A DNA stretch of 64,000 bases from Aurantiacibacter marinus (GCF_001021555.1 NZ_LDCP01000001.1:744001-808000), one strand, 5' to 3'; numbered from the stretch's first letter, positions 1-9,865 are shown. Notes: generated by a model from the letters alone, not told the origin. Numbers and translations are program-made.

Positions 1-1
1 G

Positions 2-1333
2 TCGCTGCTGCGGTCCGACGGCGGATTGATGAGCAGCCAGAAGGCTGAGGAGCATCCCGTCAATATCCTGATGTCCGGACCTGCTGGCGGTGTGACCGGT
101 GCCGTTTGGGTGGCGAAGAATGCCGGCCTGAAGAACATTCTCACGCTCGATGTCGGCGGCACGTCAACCGACGTTGCGCTCATCGAAAATCTGGAGCCGC
201 GCCGGGTGCGCACGACTGAGGTCGGGCACCTGTCAGTTCGCGCTTCGTCGCTTGATGTGAAAACCGTGGGTGCGGGCGGCGGCTCGATCGCCTTCGTGCC
301 TGAATTGACCGGCGCGTTGCGTGTCGGCCCGCAAAGCGCGGGCGCGGTCCCGGGACCTGTCGCATACGGCAAGGGCGGTGAGGAACCGACTGTGACCGAC
401 GCGAATGTTGTTCTTGGCTATCTGCCGGAAAACCTGCTCGGCGGCAGCTTCAAGCTGGACCGGGAAGGCGCGAAGGCATCGGTGCAGAAAATTGCCGATG
501 CTTTGGGCGTGGGTCTGATGGAAGCCGCCCGCGGCATCATCGATATCGTGAACGAAAACATGTTCGGCGCGCTGCGGATGATCAGCGTCCAGCAAGGTTA
601 CGATCCGCGCCACTTCGCGCTGATGGGCTTTGGCGGGGCTGGGCCGCTGCATGTGAACGCCGTGGCGCGGCTGATGGGCAGTTGGCCTGCTGTCTCGCCC
701 GTTTCCCCCGGCGTGCTGTGTGCGCTGGGTGATGCAACCACGCGGATGCGGACCGAAACTGCGCGCAGTTTCAGCCGCCTTGCGACCGCTACCGATGTGA
801 ACGAACTGATTGCGCTGCTGGATGAAATGGCATCGCAAACCCGTGCTGAACTGGAAGCCGATGGAATCCCGGCAGACAGCATCACCAGTGAATTTGAAAT
901 CGACGTGCGATATGCAGGGCAGGCGTTTGAAGTGCCGCTGACCATTGATCAGGCCACGCTGCGTGAAAAGGGGCTGGAAGGCATCCTGTCGCGCTTCGAT
1001 GAGGAGCACCACCGGCTGTTCACCTTCAATATGGATACCCCGCATGAAATCGTGAACCTGCGCGCCGTGGCGCAGGGTGCATCGCTGGAATTGCCGGCGG
1101 CGCAGCTTGAGAAAGGCGACGGCGACCCTTCGGCTGCGAAGATCCGCGATCACACTCTCTGGATGGACGGGGAAGAGCATGCGGCGATCATCTACGACCG
1201 TTCCAGGCTGCGTCAGGGCGATACGATCCCCGGCCCTGCCATCATCACCGAAATGGACTCGACCACGCTGGTCGAAACCGGCTGCGTCGCCACAATCGAC
1301 GCTGTCGGCAACATCCTGATCAATCCGGCCTGA
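2..1333 (+). CDS. Hydantoinase/oxoprolinase subunit A (HyuA family), 5' end outside the window
   Basis: C-terminal part of the ATP-dependent hydantoinase/5-oxoprolinase A subunit, a cytoplasmic ASKHA-fold enzyme that opens cyclic amides or carboxylates ketones together with a B subunit. The frame is open to the window edge: before the first ATG (26) it reads LLRSDGGL, which matches the family, so this is a 5'-truncated gene and not one starting at 26. Family hallmarks are SGPAGG (about 55 aa in from the edge), the phosphate loop DVGGTSTD, and GAGGGS followed by GPQSAG. The stop at 1331-1333 lies 13 nt before hyuB, whose Shine-Dalgarno overlaps it, so the two are co-transcribed. Substrate cannot be fixed by sequence: N-methylhydantoin, 5-oxoproline and aryl-ketone carboxylation are all known in the family. 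Confidence 0.93.
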   Translation, partial: SLLRSDGGLMSSQKAEEHPVNILMSGPAGGVTGAVWVAKNAGLKNILTLDVGGTSTDVALIENLEPRRVRTTEVGHLSVRASSLDVKTVGAGGGSIAFVPELTGALRVGPQSAGAVPGPVAYGKGGEEPTVTDANVVLGYLPENLLGGSFKLDREGAKASVQKIADALGVGLMEAARGIIDIVNENMFGALRMISVQQGYDPRHFALMGFGGAGPLHVNAVARLMGSWPAVSPVSPGVLCALGDATTRMRTETARSFSRLATATDVNELIALLDEMASQTRAELEADGIPADSITSEFEIDVRYAGQAFEVPLTIDQATLREKGLEGILSRFDEEHHRLFTFNMDTPHEIVNLRAVAQGASLELPAAQLEKGDGDPSAAKIRDHTLWMDGEEHAAIIYDRSRLRQGDTIPGPAIITEMDSTTLVETGCVATIDAVGNILINPA

Positions 1334-1346
1334 GGAGGCACACGCG

Positions 1347-3245
1347 ATGCCCGCTGAAATCATTCAAACGAACGACACTCCATTCGAGCGTGTTGCCATC
1401 GATCCGGTCACGCTGGACATTATCGAGAACGCCCTGCGCAATGCTCGCATCGAAATGGATGCTACACTGGTGCGCACTGCCATGTCGCCCGGTATCCGTG
1501 AACAGGGGGATGCCTTCCCGCTGATTGCGGATGCGAAGGGCAAGATGATCGTCGGCCAGTTCGGCAGCTTCATCGACGGCTTCCTGCGCCAGTTCGACGG
1601 GACGCTGGAGGATGGCGACATGATCTTCCTGTCGGATCCCTATTCCTGCGAAGGCGCCGTCAGCCACTCCAACGATTGGCTCGTGCTGCTGCCTGTGTTC
1701 AAGGATGGCCGCCTGATCGCCTATACTGCCATGTTCGGCCATCAGTCCGATATTGGCGGAAGCGTTGTTGGCTCCATGCCGATCAAGGCCAGCTCCATCT
1801 TTGAAGAAGGCGTTCGCATTCCGCCGGTAAAAATCTGGAAGAAGGGCGAATATAACGATGATCTGATGAAGCTGGTGATGCACCAGACGCGTAAACCCGA
1901 CTGGTGCCAGGCTGACCTCAATGCGTTGATTGCCAGCTGCCGGGTTGCCTCCAACCGCGTCATCGAAATGGCGGGGCGCTTTGGCGACGATGTGTATTTC
2001 TCCGCCACGCAGGAATTGCTGGAACGCAACCACCGCGCCATGAACGCGCTGATCGGCATGGCTATCGCGGAAGAGCCGGTGAGTTTCGAGGACTACGTCT
2101 GCGATGATGGAAAGGGCTTTGGCCCTTACAAGATCAAATGCACGATGTGGCGCGAAGACGGCAAGGTGATCCTCGATTTCGAAGGCACCGATCCGCAAAG
2201 CGCGGCGTCGATCAACTTCTATCTTAATGAAAACATGTTCAAGATGTTCTTCGGCATCTACATGATCATGGTGTTCGATCCGCAGATCCTGTTCAATGAC
2301 GGGTTCTATGATCTGATCGATGTGCGCATCCCCGAAGGATCGCTGCTGAAGCCGAAATTCCCCGCCGCGCTTTCGGGCCGGACCCACGCCTTGGGACGGA
2401 TTTTTGACATTCTGGGCGGCTTGCTGGGCCAGAAGACACCGGAATTCCTTAACGCTGCCGGATTCAGTTCCAGCCCGCATCTGTTCTACAGCGGGTGGGA
2501 TAACCGTGAAGGCAAATCGGGGGAATGGTTCCAGCTGTTCCAGATCGGCTTTGGCGGCATTCCCGGCAGGCCGATGGGCGACGGGCCGGATGGCCACTCG
2601 CTGTGGCCGGGCTTTACTAATGTCCCGAACGAATTCCTCGAGCGTTATTTCCCGCTGCGGATTGAACGTTACGCGACAGAACCAGACAGCGGCGGTGCGG
2701 GCAAGCATCGCGGCGGTAATGGCATCCGCATGACGTACCGCTTCCTGGCCGACGGCCAGATCGCGGTGCATGATGATCGCTGGTTCGTGCCCCCGTGGGG
2801 CGTGAATGGCGGCGCTCCGGGTGGACGGGCGACCAAGCTGCTTGAACGTGCCGACGGGACCAGCGAAGTCGTCGGCAACAAGGTTGAAGATGTTGACGTG
2901 AAGGAAGGCGATTTGCTGCACTTCGTCACCTGGGGCGGTGGCGGCTGGGGCGACCCGCTTGAACGCGATCCTGAATTGGTGGCGCTGGAAGTGGAGCAGG
3001 GCCTCGTGACAGCAGAAGGCGCGCGCGCATATGGCGTGGTGTTGGCTGCCGATGGCACTGTGGATCAGAATGCGACGGCGGCTTTGCGAAAGGAGATCAC
3101 TTCGGATCGCGGCGAGTTGCCTCTGTTCGACTATGGTCCCAATCTTGATGAACTGCGAGCCAACTGCCTTGCGGAAACAGGCTTGCCCGCACCCACGCAG
3201 CCGGAATGGGCCAATCACAAACACATGGCGGAAGCGGCAGAGTGA
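1347..3245 (+). CDS. Hydantoinase/oxoprolinase subunit B (HyuB family)
   Basis: A 632-aa B subunit, close to the usual family length. It works with the A subunit in ATP-dependent hydrolysis or carboxylation. The N-terminal half carries the family pattern around residues 15-80 (DPVTLDIIENAL, then RTAMSPGIREQGD) and the C-terminal part has the glycine-rich stretches GGAGKHRGG and GGGGWGDP that are typical of HyuB. The ATG at 1347 follows GAGGAGG with about 8 nt spacing. The stop TGA (3243-3245) overlaps the GTG start of the next gene, which argues for translational coupling. The neighbouring CoA-transferase and amidase suggest a catabolic operon for a cyclic amide or N-carbamoyl compound; that pathway is inferred. 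Confidence 0.93.
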   Translation: MPAEIIQTNDTPFERVAIDPVTLDIIENALRNARIEMDATLVRTAMSPGIREQGDAFPLIADAKGKMIVGQFGSFIDGFLRQFDGTLEDGDMIFLSDPYSCEGAVSHSNDWLVLLPVFKDGRLIAYTAMFGHQSDIGGSVVGSMPIKASSIFEEGVRIPPVKIWKKGEYNDDLMKLVMHQTRKPDWCQADLNALIASCRVASNRVIEMAGRFGDDVYFSATQELLERNHRAMNALIGMAIAEEPVSFEDYVCDDGKGFGPYKIKCTMWREDGKVILDFEGTDPQSAASINFYLNENMFKMFFGIYMIMVFDPQILFNDGFYDLIDVRIPEGSLLKPKFPAALSGRTHALGRIFDILGGLLGQKTPEFLNAAGFSSSPHLFYSGWDNREGKSGEWFQLFQIGFGGIPGRPMGDGPDGHSLWPGFTNVPNEFLERYFPLRIERYATEPDSGGAGKHRGGNGIRMTYRFLADGQIAVHDDRWFVPPWGVNGGAPGGRATKLLERADGTSEVVGNKVEDVDVKEGDLLHFVTWGGGGWGDPLERDPELVALEVEQGLVTAEGARAYGVVLAADGTVDQNATAALRKEITSDRGELPLFDYGPNLDELRANCLAETGLPAPTQPEWANHKHMAEAAE

Positions 3246-4450
3246 GCACACCCAAGAATGCTCCGGCCACTGGCGCACTCGCAGGTCTGCGCGTCGTGGA
3301 AATGGGCCAGCTGCTGGCCGGGCCGTTCTGCGGTCAATTGCTTGGCGATATGGGCGCTGATGTCATCAAGGTGGAACCGCCCGGCCGCGGAGATCCCATG
3401 CGTGACTGGGGGCAGGGCGAAGAAAAGGTGCAATGGGAAGTCATCGGCCGCAACAAGCAGTCGGTCACCTGCAATCTGCGCGTGCCAGAAGGACAGGCGA
3501 TAGCCCGGAAACTGATTGCCACAGCCGATGTGCTCATCGAGAATTTCAAGCCGGGAACGCTGGAGAAGTGGGGCCTGTCCCCCCAGATATTGCATAGCGA
3601 TAATCCGGGACTCATTATCGCGCGCATGTCCGGCTACGGTCAGGATGGCCCCTATTCCAACCGCGCTGGCTTTGGCGGCATCGGGGAAGCAATGGGCGGA
3701 TGGCGCTACATCGTGGGCGAACCGGACCGTATGCCATCGCGCATGGGCATTTCCATCGGCGACACGCTGTGCGCGAGTTATGGCTGCATGGGCGTGCTCG
3801 CCGCGCTGCATCACCGGGATAAAACCGGCCAAGGCCAGATTGTCGATACTGCGTTATACGAAGCGGTATTGCAGGTGATGGAAGGGCTGGTGTCTGAATT
3901 CGATCACAATGACTTCATCCGCGAACGGTCCGGTTCGATCCTGCCCGGCATTGCGCCTTCGAACGTCTATCAGTGCAAGGACGGGCCATTCATGATCGCG
4001 GCCAACAATGATGCGATTTTCGCGCGGCTGGCGCAGGCCATGGGTCAACCCGAACTGGCACAGGATGACCGGTATTCCACGCACATTGCGCGCGGCAAGA
4101 ACCAGACAGAGCTGGACAATATGGTCAATGCCTGGACCAGCACGCTCACCGTTGAAGAGGTGGACGCAGCGATGATCGCACATTCGATCCCGGCAGGCCG
4201 TGTCTACCGCGCGCCGGACATGCTGGCGGACCCGCACTTCAAGGCGCGTGATGCGATCATCGAGGTCGAGACGGAGCGTTACGGCAAGCTGAAGATGCAG
4301 AACGCCTTTCCCAAATTCTCCGAAACCCCGTCCAGCGTGCGGCGCGCGGCGCCATCGGTGCCGGGGCAGGACAATGCGGAAATTTATGGTGCTGCGCTGG
4401 GGCTGGACGAAGCTGAACTTGCCAGACTGGCCGAGGAAGGCGTTGTCTGA
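3242..4450 (+). CDS. Class III CoA-transferase (CaiB/BaiF family)
   Basis: A family III acyl-CoA transferase of about 402 aa, moving CoA between carboxylic acids in the cytoplasm. The N-terminus has the family signature GQLLAGPFCGQLLGDMGADV followed by IKVEPPGRGD. The catalytic aspartate is expected in VDTALYE (D202 from the chosen start). The GTG at 3242 is preferred over the upstream ATG at 3206 because GGAAG lies 7 nt upstream and the GTGA overlaps the hyuB stop; starting at 3206 would add 12 residues unlike the family. The downstream stop overlaps the next ATG (TGATG at 4448). It could be a formyl-, succinyl- or other CoA-transferase. Confidence 0.93.
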   Translation: MSTPKNAPATGALAGLRVVEMGQLLAGPFCGQLLGDMGADVIKVEPPGRGDPMRDWGQGEEKVQWEVIGRNKQSVTCNLRVPEGQAIARKLIATADVLIENFKPGTLEKWGLSPQILHSDNPGLIIARMSGYGQDGPYSNRAGFGGIGEAMGGWRYIVGEPDRMPSRMGISIGDTLCASYGCMGVLAALHHRDKTGQGQIVDTALYEAVLQVMEGLVSEFDHNDFIRERSGSILPGIAPSNVYQCKDGPFMIAANNDAIFARLAQAMGQPELAQDDRYSTHIARGKNQTELDNMVNAWTSTLTVEEVDAAMIAHSIPAGRVYRAPDMLADPHFKARDAIIEVETERYGKLKMQNAFPKFSETPSSVRRAAPSVPGQDNAEIYGAALGLDEAELARLAEEGVV

Positions 4451-5073
4451 TGACTGACAGCAGCGTGCAGGACAATTATGCGGGCGTTTACAATGGCAAG
4501 CTAGCGCCGGGCCGCAAAGCGGCTCTGCTGATTGTCGATGTGGTGATGGCTTACCTTGAGGAAGGCTCGCCACTGTTTATGCAAACTGCCGAGGAAGCGC
4601 TGCAAAGCAATGTCAGGCTGACAGACGCCGCGCGGGCTGCGGGGATGCCGGTCATCTTCACCAATCTCGAATATCAGGCGGGCGGCGCGGATGGCGGGGT
4701 GTTTTATCGCAAGGCGCCGGTGCTCAAGGTTTTTGACGCAGGCTCGCCGCGCGGCGCCTTTCCGGGCAGGCTGGAGCCGCAAGCGGGCGAACTGGTAATG
4801 ACCAAGCAATATGCCTCGGCGTTCTTCGGCACTCCGCTTGCCGCGACATTGACGGCGATCGGCGTCGATACGCTGCTGATCACCGGTTACTCGACATCGG
4901 GCTGCGTACGCGCCACCGGCGTGGATGCCATGCAGCACGGGTTTATCCCGCTGATCGTGCGGGAGGCCTGCGCTGATCGTCATGAAGGCCCGCATGAAGC
5001 GAATTTGTTCGATCTTCAGGCCAAATATGCCGAAGTTATCAGCGAGGCAGAAGCGCTCGGCGTGATCGGCTAA
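4450..5073 (+). CDS. Isochorismatase-fold cysteine hydrolase, N-carbamoylsarcosine amidase-like
   Basis: A 207-aa cytoplasmic cysteine hydrolase. The catalytic triad is visible as D30 (LLIVDVV), K119 (MTKQYAS) and C152 (STSGCVRAT). The SGCVRAT motif with the following GVDAMQHGF is typical of the N-carbamoylsarcosine amidase/maleamate amidase branch. The start codon overlaps the CoA-transferase stop. Together with HyuA/HyuB this resembles the N-methylhydantoin to N-carbamoylsarcosine to sarcosine route, in which hydantoinase A/B opens the ring and a cysteine amidase removes the carbamoyl group. The CoA-transferase is not part of that known route, so the substrate remains open. Confidence 0.88.
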   Translation: MTDSSVQDNYAGVYNGKLAPGRKAALLIVDVVMAYLEEGSPLFMQTAEEALQSNVRLTDAARAAGMPVIFTNLEYQAGGADGGVFYRKAPVLKVFDAGSPRGAFPGRLEPQAGELVMTKQYASAFFGTPLAATLTAIGVDTLLITGYSTSGCVRATGVDAMQHGFIPLIVREACADRHEGPHEANLFDLQAKYAEVISEAEALGVIG

Positions 5074-5085
5074 TTAGGCCCGGAC

Positions 5086-5829
5086 TTACGCCGCTGACTG
5101 CAAAATTCCCAGCACCAGTTCTGAATGCTCTTTCCGGCAAATCAGCAGGTCGGGCAGGTAGGTATCGCGTTGATTGTAAATCAGCGGGCTTCCATCGATC
5201 CGGCTGATATGCAGGCCGTGTGCTGCGGCAACGGCAGCAGGGGCGCAGCTGTCCCATTCGAACTGGCCGCCCGAATGCAGATAGATGTCTGCCTCTCCGC
5301 GCAAGATCGCCATGGCCTTGGCTCCGGCGCTGCCCATCGGCACGAGCGCCGCGCCGATTGCTTCTGCCACCATGACAGCCTCCGCAGCAGGTCGGGTGCG
5401 GCTGACAACCATGCGCAGCTTTTCAGGCGCGGCGGGCACTTCCACCAGCCGGTCGGTCCGCAGGACCTGGCCTAAACCGGGCAGGGCAACAGCACCGATC
5501 TTCGGCACGCCGCCAACGGCCAGTGCAACATGCACTGCCCAGTCGGAGCGTTCCTCGCCATATTCGCGAGTGCCGTCCACCGGATCGATGATCCACACGC
5601 GATCTTTCTCCAGCCGCTCCTCTGTATCCTTGCTTTCTTCCGACAGCAGCCCGTCATCGGGGCGTTGCTGGCGCAGCGCGTGCATCAGGAATTCGTTGGC
5701 CGTCTGGTCGCCCGCTTTGCCCAGTGATTTACCTTCGAACATGCCCGAATTGCGCACTTCGATCAGGATGCGGCCAGCGCATTCGGCAAGGTGTGCAGCA
5801 AGCTCGGCGTCGGTTCGGGGAGAGGTCAT
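5086..5829 (-). CDS. cysQ: 3'(2'),5'-bisphosphate nucleotidase CysQ
   Basis: A 247-aa inositol-monophosphatase-fold enzyme that removes the 3' phosphate of PAP/PAPS, the by-product of sulfate activation or sulfation. Metal-binding motifs of the family are visible: LLSEES, then WIIDPVDGTREY, and the later aspartate in QFEWDSCAPAAV. The ATG at 5829 is preferred; an in-frame GTG at 5844 overlaps the cysNC stop but has no clear Shine-Dalgarno, whereas GAAGTGAG sits upstream of 5829. It is the last gene of a cysD-cysNC-cysQ operon. Confidence 0.93.
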   Translation of the reverse strand: MTSPRTDAELAAHLAECAGRILIEVRNSGMFEGKSLGKAGDQTANEFLMHALRQQRPDDGLLSEESKDTEERLEKDRVWIIDPVDGTREYGEERSDWAVHVALAVGGVPKIGAVALPGLGQVLRTDRLVEVPAAPEKLRMVVSRTRPAAEAVMVAEAIGAALVPMGSAGAKAMAILRGEADIYLHSGGQFEWDSCAPAAVAAAHGLHISRIDGSPLIYNQRDTYLPDLLICRKEHSELVLGILQSAA

Positions 5830-5840
5830 GTGGGCACTAC

Positions 5841-7766
5841 TCACTTCAAAGGCAGGATTTTGTCGATGATGTAATTTGCCGCTTCTTCGGGCGACATCTC
5901 GACAGTGTTGACGGTGATTTCAGGCGCTTCGGGCGCTTCATAGGGGCTGTCGATCCCGGTAAAGTTCTTCAGATTGCCTGCCCGGGCCTTTTTATACAAA
6001 CCCTTCACATCGCGTTCTTCAGCAACTTCCAAGGGAGTGTCGACGAAGATCTCCACAAACTCATGGCCTTCCAGCATTTCCCGCACCATTTGCCGCTCTG
6101 CACGGAAGGGCGAAATGAAGGCGGTGAGCACGATCAACCCCGCATCGGTCATCAGCTTGGCCACTTCGCCAATGCGGCGGATATTCTCTATCCGGTCCGC
6201 TTCGGTAAAGCCAAGGTCCTTGTTCAGGCCGTGACGGACATTGTCCCCGTCGAGCAGGAAGGTATGGCGGTTCATCAGTGCCAGCTTCTTCTCAACCTCG
6301 TTCGCAATTGTCGATTTGCCGGAGCCGGAAAGGCCCGTGAACCACAGAACGCGCGGTGTCTGGTTCTTCATGCTCGCATGATGTTCGCGCGTTATGTCGC
6401 TCGCCTGCCAATGCACGTTCTGGCTGCGGCGCAAGCTGAAATTCAGCATTCCGGCAGCGACGGTTGCATTGGTGATCTTGTCGACCAGAATGAAGCCGCC
6501 CAGAGTCCGGTTGTCGGCGTAGGATTCGAACACCAATGCCTTGTCTGCATAGACTTCGGCGACACCGATATCGTTCAGCGACAGGGTCTTGGCCGCCAGT
6601 TCGTCCATGGTGTTTACGTCAACGCGGTGCTTGGGCTGCTGCACGGTGGCGGATACGGTCTGTGTGCCCAGTTTGAGCCAGTAGCCACGCCCGACATGCA
6701 GGTCTTCATCGTTCAGCCACACCAGTGTCGCTTCGAACTGGTCGGCGGTTTCGGGCGGATTGTCCGCGACGCACAATACATCGCCGCGTGAACAATCGAT
6801 CTCGTCATCAAGTGTAATGGTGACGGCCTGACCGGCAATCGCTTCCTCCAGATCGCCGTCATACGTCACGATGCTTTTGACAGTGCTGGTCTTGCCCGAG
6901 GGAAGAGCGCGCACGGCATCGCCCGGCTTTACAGATCCGGTCGCAATCAGACCGGAAAAGCCGCGGAAGTCGAGGTTGGGGCGATTGACCCATTGCACCG
7001 GCATGCGGAACGGCTTCTGCGAAGCGACTTCGGACAGCACCGCGACGCCTTCGAGATGCTCGACAAGGCTTGGGCCGACGTACCACGGCGTCTTTTCTGA
7101 AGGTGCTGCCGTAATGTTGTCGCCCTTGAACCCGCTGATGGGCAGGGCGGTGAAGCTCTCGATCCCGATCTCGCTTGCAAACTTGGCGTAGTCGGCAACG
7201 ATCGCATCGAACCTGGCCTGATCGTAATCGACCAGATCCATCTTGTTCACTGCCAGCACGATGTTCTTGATACCGATCAAGTGGCACAGATAGCTGTGGC
7301 GGCGCGTCTGCACGAGCACGCCCTTGCGCGCATCGATCAGGATCACGGCAAGATCAGCGGTGGAAGCACCGGTCACCATATTGCGCGTATATTGTTCATG
7401 CCCCGGGCAATCGGCGACGATGAACTTGCGCTTTTCAGTGTTGAAGAAGCGGTAGGCAACATCGATCGTGATGCCCTGTTCGCGTTCCGCCGCCAGGCCA
7501 TCCACCAGCAGCGCGAAATCAATTTCCTGCCCCTGCGTGCCGACCTTCTTGCTGTCTGCGCTCAGCGCATCGAGCTGGTCTTCGAAGATCATCTTGCTGT
7601 CATACAGCAGCCGCCCGATAAGCGTGCTTTTGCCGTCATCCACGCTGCCGCAGGTGATGAAGCGCAGCATCGTTTTGTGCTGGTGCGTTTCCAGATAACT
7701 GTCGATGTCTTCTGCAATGAGGGCTTCGGTCTGGTAGACGGAATTGCCGCTGGTATCTTGAGCCAT
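5841..7766 (-). CDS. cysNC: Bifunctional sulfate adenylyltransferase subunit 1 / adenylylsulfate kinase CysNC
   Basis: A 641-aa fusion of the regulatory GTPase subunit of ATP sulfurylase (about residues 1-430) with APS kinase (about 445-641), converting sulfate to APS and then PAPS with CysD. GTPase motifs are [17 protein letters not shown] and NKMD. The kinase half has its own P-loop GLSGSGKST and the DGDNVRHG motif. The ATG at 7766 gives MAQDTSGN and overlaps the cysD stop (TGATG). A longer open frame to 8186 lies inside cysD and is not used. The fused form is common in proteobacteria. Confidence 0.96.
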   Translation of the reverse strand: MAQDTSGNSVYQTEALIAEDIDSYLETHQHKTMLRFITCGSVDDGKSTLIGRLLYDSKMIFEDQLDALSADSKKVGTQGQEIDFALLVDGLAAEREQGITIDVAYRFFNTEKRKFIVADCPGHEQYTRNMVTGASTADLAVILIDARKGVLVQTRRHSYLCHLIGIKNIVLAVNKMDLVDYDQARFDAIVADYAKFASEIGIESFTALPISGFKGDNITAAPSEKTPWYVGPSLVEHLEGVAVLSEVASQKPFRMPVQWVNRPNLDFRGFSGLIATGSVKPGDAVRALPSGKTSTVKSIVTYDGDLEEAIAGQAVTITLDDEIDCSRGDVLCVADNPPETADQFEATLVWLNDEDLHVGRGYWLKLGTQTVSATVQQPKHRVDVNTMDELAAKTLSLNDIGVAEVYADKALVFESYADNRTLGGFILVDKITNATVAAGMLNFSLRRSQNVHWQASDITREHHASMKNQTPRVLWFTGLSGSGKSTIANEVEKKLALMNRHTFLLDGDNVRHGLNKDLGFTEADRIENIRRIGEVAKLMTDAGLIVLTAFISPFRAERQMVREMLEGHEFVEIFVDTPLEVAEERDVKGLYKKARAGNLKNFTGIDSPYEAPEAPEITVNTVEMSPEEAANYIIDKILPLK

Positions 7767-8680
7767 CAGAAATACCCCTCCTGCTTCTTTTTCTCCATGC
7801 CGGCACCGCCAGCATCCTTGTCGATCACACGTCCCTGCCGTTCGCTTGTGGTTGTGAGCAGCGTTTCCTGGATCACTTCGGAAAGCGTCTTGGCCTCGCT
7901 TTCGACTGCTCCTGTCAACGGGGAGCAGCCGAGCGTGCGGAAGCGGACCGATTTGATGGTGATTTCGGGCATATATCCCAAAACACGTTCCAGCCGCTCC
8001 GGATCGTCGGCCATGAACAGACCGCCTTCCCATTCGTAAGTCGGGCGCGGCGCGGAGAAATACAACGGAACAATCTCGATATTTTCCAGCTGGATATACT
8101 GCCATACGTCCAGCTCGGTCCAATTGGAGATCGGGAAAACGCGGATGCTTTCGCCCTTGTTCTTGCGGGCATTGTACAGGTTCCACAGTTCCGCCCGCTG
8201 GTTCTTCGGGTCCCAGCCGTGGCTGGCGGTGCGGAAGGAAAAGATGCGCTCTTTCGCGCGGCTCTTTTCCTCATCCCGGCGGGCTCCGCCGAAGGCTGCA
8301 TCGAAGCCATGCATCGTGAGCGCCTGCTTCAGCCCTTCGGTCTTCCACATGTCGGTATGCAAGGGTCCGTGATCGAATGGGTTGATGCCGCGTTCCTGCG
8401 CTTCGGCGTTCTGGTGGACGAGCAATTCCATGCCCGCGTCTTCAGCTGCCTTTTCGCGCAGCGCGTACATTTCCTTGAACTTCCAAGTGGTGTCGACGTG
8501 CAGCAGCGGAAACGGCGGGGGGGAGGGGTAAAAGGCCTTCTTCGCCAGATGCAGCATCACGGCAGAATCCTTACCGACCGAATACATCATGACGGGCTTG
8601 TCAGCCTCGGCCGCGACTTCGCGGATAATGTGGATCGCTTCAGCTTCGAGGCGTTGCAGGTGAGTCAGTGGTGCGGTCAC
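7766..8680 (-). CDS. cysD: Sulfate adenylyltransferase subunit 2 CysD
   Basis: The 304-aa catalytic subunit of ATP sulfurylase (PAPS-reductase-like PP-loop fold). The PP-loop is [10 protein letters not shown]. Further family blocks are [27 protein letters not shown] and the C-terminal [16 protein letters not shown]. The GTG at 8680 is chosen: AAGGGA lies 8 nt upstream and the resulting length and N-terminus ([13 protein letters not shown]) match the well-known E. coli enzyme of about 302 aa. An in-frame TTG at 8731 would add 17 residues with no support. First gene of the cysD-cysNC-cysQ operon. Confidence 0.95.
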   Translation of the reverse strand: MTAPLTHLQRLEAEAIHIIREVAAEADKPVMMYSVGKDSAVMLHLAKKAFYPSPPPFPLLHVDTTWKFKEMYALREKAAEDAGMELLVHQNAEAQERGINPFDHGPLHTDMWKTEGLKQALTMHGFDAAFGGARRDEEKSRAKERIFSFRTASHGWDPKNQRAELWNLYNARKNKGESIRVFPISNWTELDVWQYIQLENIEIVPLYFSAPRPTYEWEGGLFMADDPERLERVLGYMPEITIKSVRFRTLGCSPLTGAVESEAKTLSEVIQETLLTTTSERQGRVIDKDAGGAGMEKKKQEGYF

Positions 8681-8741
8681 GGATGGTGTCCCTTGTGGCT
8701 CTTGTTGCAGCGCGGCATAGGACGGACGCAATCAAGGTGGA

Positions 8742-8757
8742 CCTCCCATTTGGGAGG
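8742..8757. repeat. Perfect inverted repeat in the cysD/luxR-type divergent promoter region
   Basis: CCTCCCA, a two-base spacer, then TGGGAGG. The right arm contains the GGAGG that serves as Shine-Dalgarno for the regulator starting at 8762. It could be a protein operator or an RNA hairpin that hides the ribosome binding site. The repeat is seen; the role is inferred. Confidence 0.5.
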
Positions 8758-8761
8758 GGGT

Positions 8762-9823
8762 ATGCTCCAGTTCATGCGCATTCCAAATCTTGGCGAGACA
8801 GAACTGCTGGTCCCTTTGTATGATGGCATGTTTGAGCAGCCTATGTGGCATACCTTTCTCTCCCGTCTGCGGCAGGTGACAGGGGCGGGCTTCGCCGCGA
8901 TCATGCTTCGCCCTACGAAAGGCGCGGAAACGGTACGACTTGCATCCGGACAGGAAGGTTGGGAAGAGCGCCTTCGGCCGCTGATCGCGAAAACTGGCAC
9001 AGGCGAGATCGCGCTGCGCGAAGGCCGTGTTTACGGGCGCAGTGAATTTGATGCGGATATCACTGCGATTATCCCCGCTCTGCAAGTGGTCCGCATTTGC
9101 GAGGAATCGGGATTGGATGCCGCGCTGATACTGGCCGGTGATGCGAATCTTGGCGCGGACATCGCGAGTCTGCTTTCCGCGCTCGCCCCGCACATGAGCA
9201 CTGCTCTGCGCGTGCTTGCCAGTGTTGAGCGCGAACGGGCGCGATCGGAAATGAGCGCCGAGGTTTTTGCCCGGATCAACTTCGGCTGGATATCGCTTGA
9301 TGCCAAGTGCCGGATCGTCGACTGCGACCCGCAGGCGGAGCGATTGATGCAGCAATCGGGCATTTTGCGGCGCGGGCATTATAACCGGCTGACGCCGGCT
9401 GCCCCCGCAGTCGATCGCCAACTGACTGCGCTGGTGCGAGAATTTGCGACAACGCCACGCGCGCGGCCACGCGCTATCAATCTCAGCCATGATCCGTGGA
9501 TCGATATTCTGGCGGCGCCTTTGCGGCTTGAAGCCTTGGCAGGCGGGACAGATGCAGTAGCGGTGGTGTATATCCGGGGCGATCGCTCATCCTCGGCAGA
9601 TCGTGCCGAACAATTGGTCGATCTGTTTGATCTGACACCCAGCGAAGCGCGGCTGGCATGGTCCATGGCGCAGGGGCTCTCCATTGCCGAGGCCGCCGAG
9701 GAGCACGGCCTGACAATCGAGACAGCGCGTAACTATTCCAAGAAAATCTATGCCAAGACCGGCGCGCGCGGGCAGGTGGATCTTGTGCGCCACGTACTTA
9801 CCGGAGTGCTGGCGCTTGCGTGA
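8762..9823 (+). CDS. LuxR-type helix-turn-helix transcriptional regulator
   Basis: A 353-aa cytoplasmic regulator with a C-terminal LuxR/GerE-like HTH (about residues 280-345: LTPSEARLAWSMAQGLSIAE, then GLTIETARNYSKKIYAKTGA). The N-terminal 270 residues look like a GAF/PAS-type sensor with no obvious signature residues. The ATG at 8762 is 4 nt behind GGAGG; an in-frame ATG at 8774 is the alternative. A longer upstream frame overlaps cysD and is a shadow. It is divergent from cysD and 42 nt from the dehydrogenase downstream, so it may control either; the ligand is unknown. Confidence 0.85.
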   Translation: MLQFMRIPNLGETELLVPLYDGMFEQPMWHTFLSRLRQVTGAGFAAIMLRPTKGAETVRLASGQEGWEERLRPLIAKTGTGEIALREGRVYGRSEFDADITAIIPALQVVRICEESGLDAALILAGDANLGADIASLLSALAPHMSTALRVLASVERERARSEMSAEVFARINFGWISLDAKCRIVDCDPQAERLMQQSGILRRGHYNRLTPAAPAVDRQLTALVREFATTPRARPRAINLSHDPWIDILAAPLRLEALAGGTDAVAVVYIRGDRSSSADRAEQLVDLFDLTPSEARLAWSMAQGLSIAEAAEEHGLTIETARNYSKKIYAKTGARGQVDLVRHVLTGVLALA

Positions 9824-9865
9824 CCCAGCATGAAATGTCAGGCAACATGACAAGGAGAGAGACAC

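Noticed and set aside
1320-3278. Long open frame (652 aa) on the minus strand opposite hyuB
   Set aside because: It is antisense to a clearly homologous gene, has no family motifs, and reflects the codon bias of GC-rich DNA.
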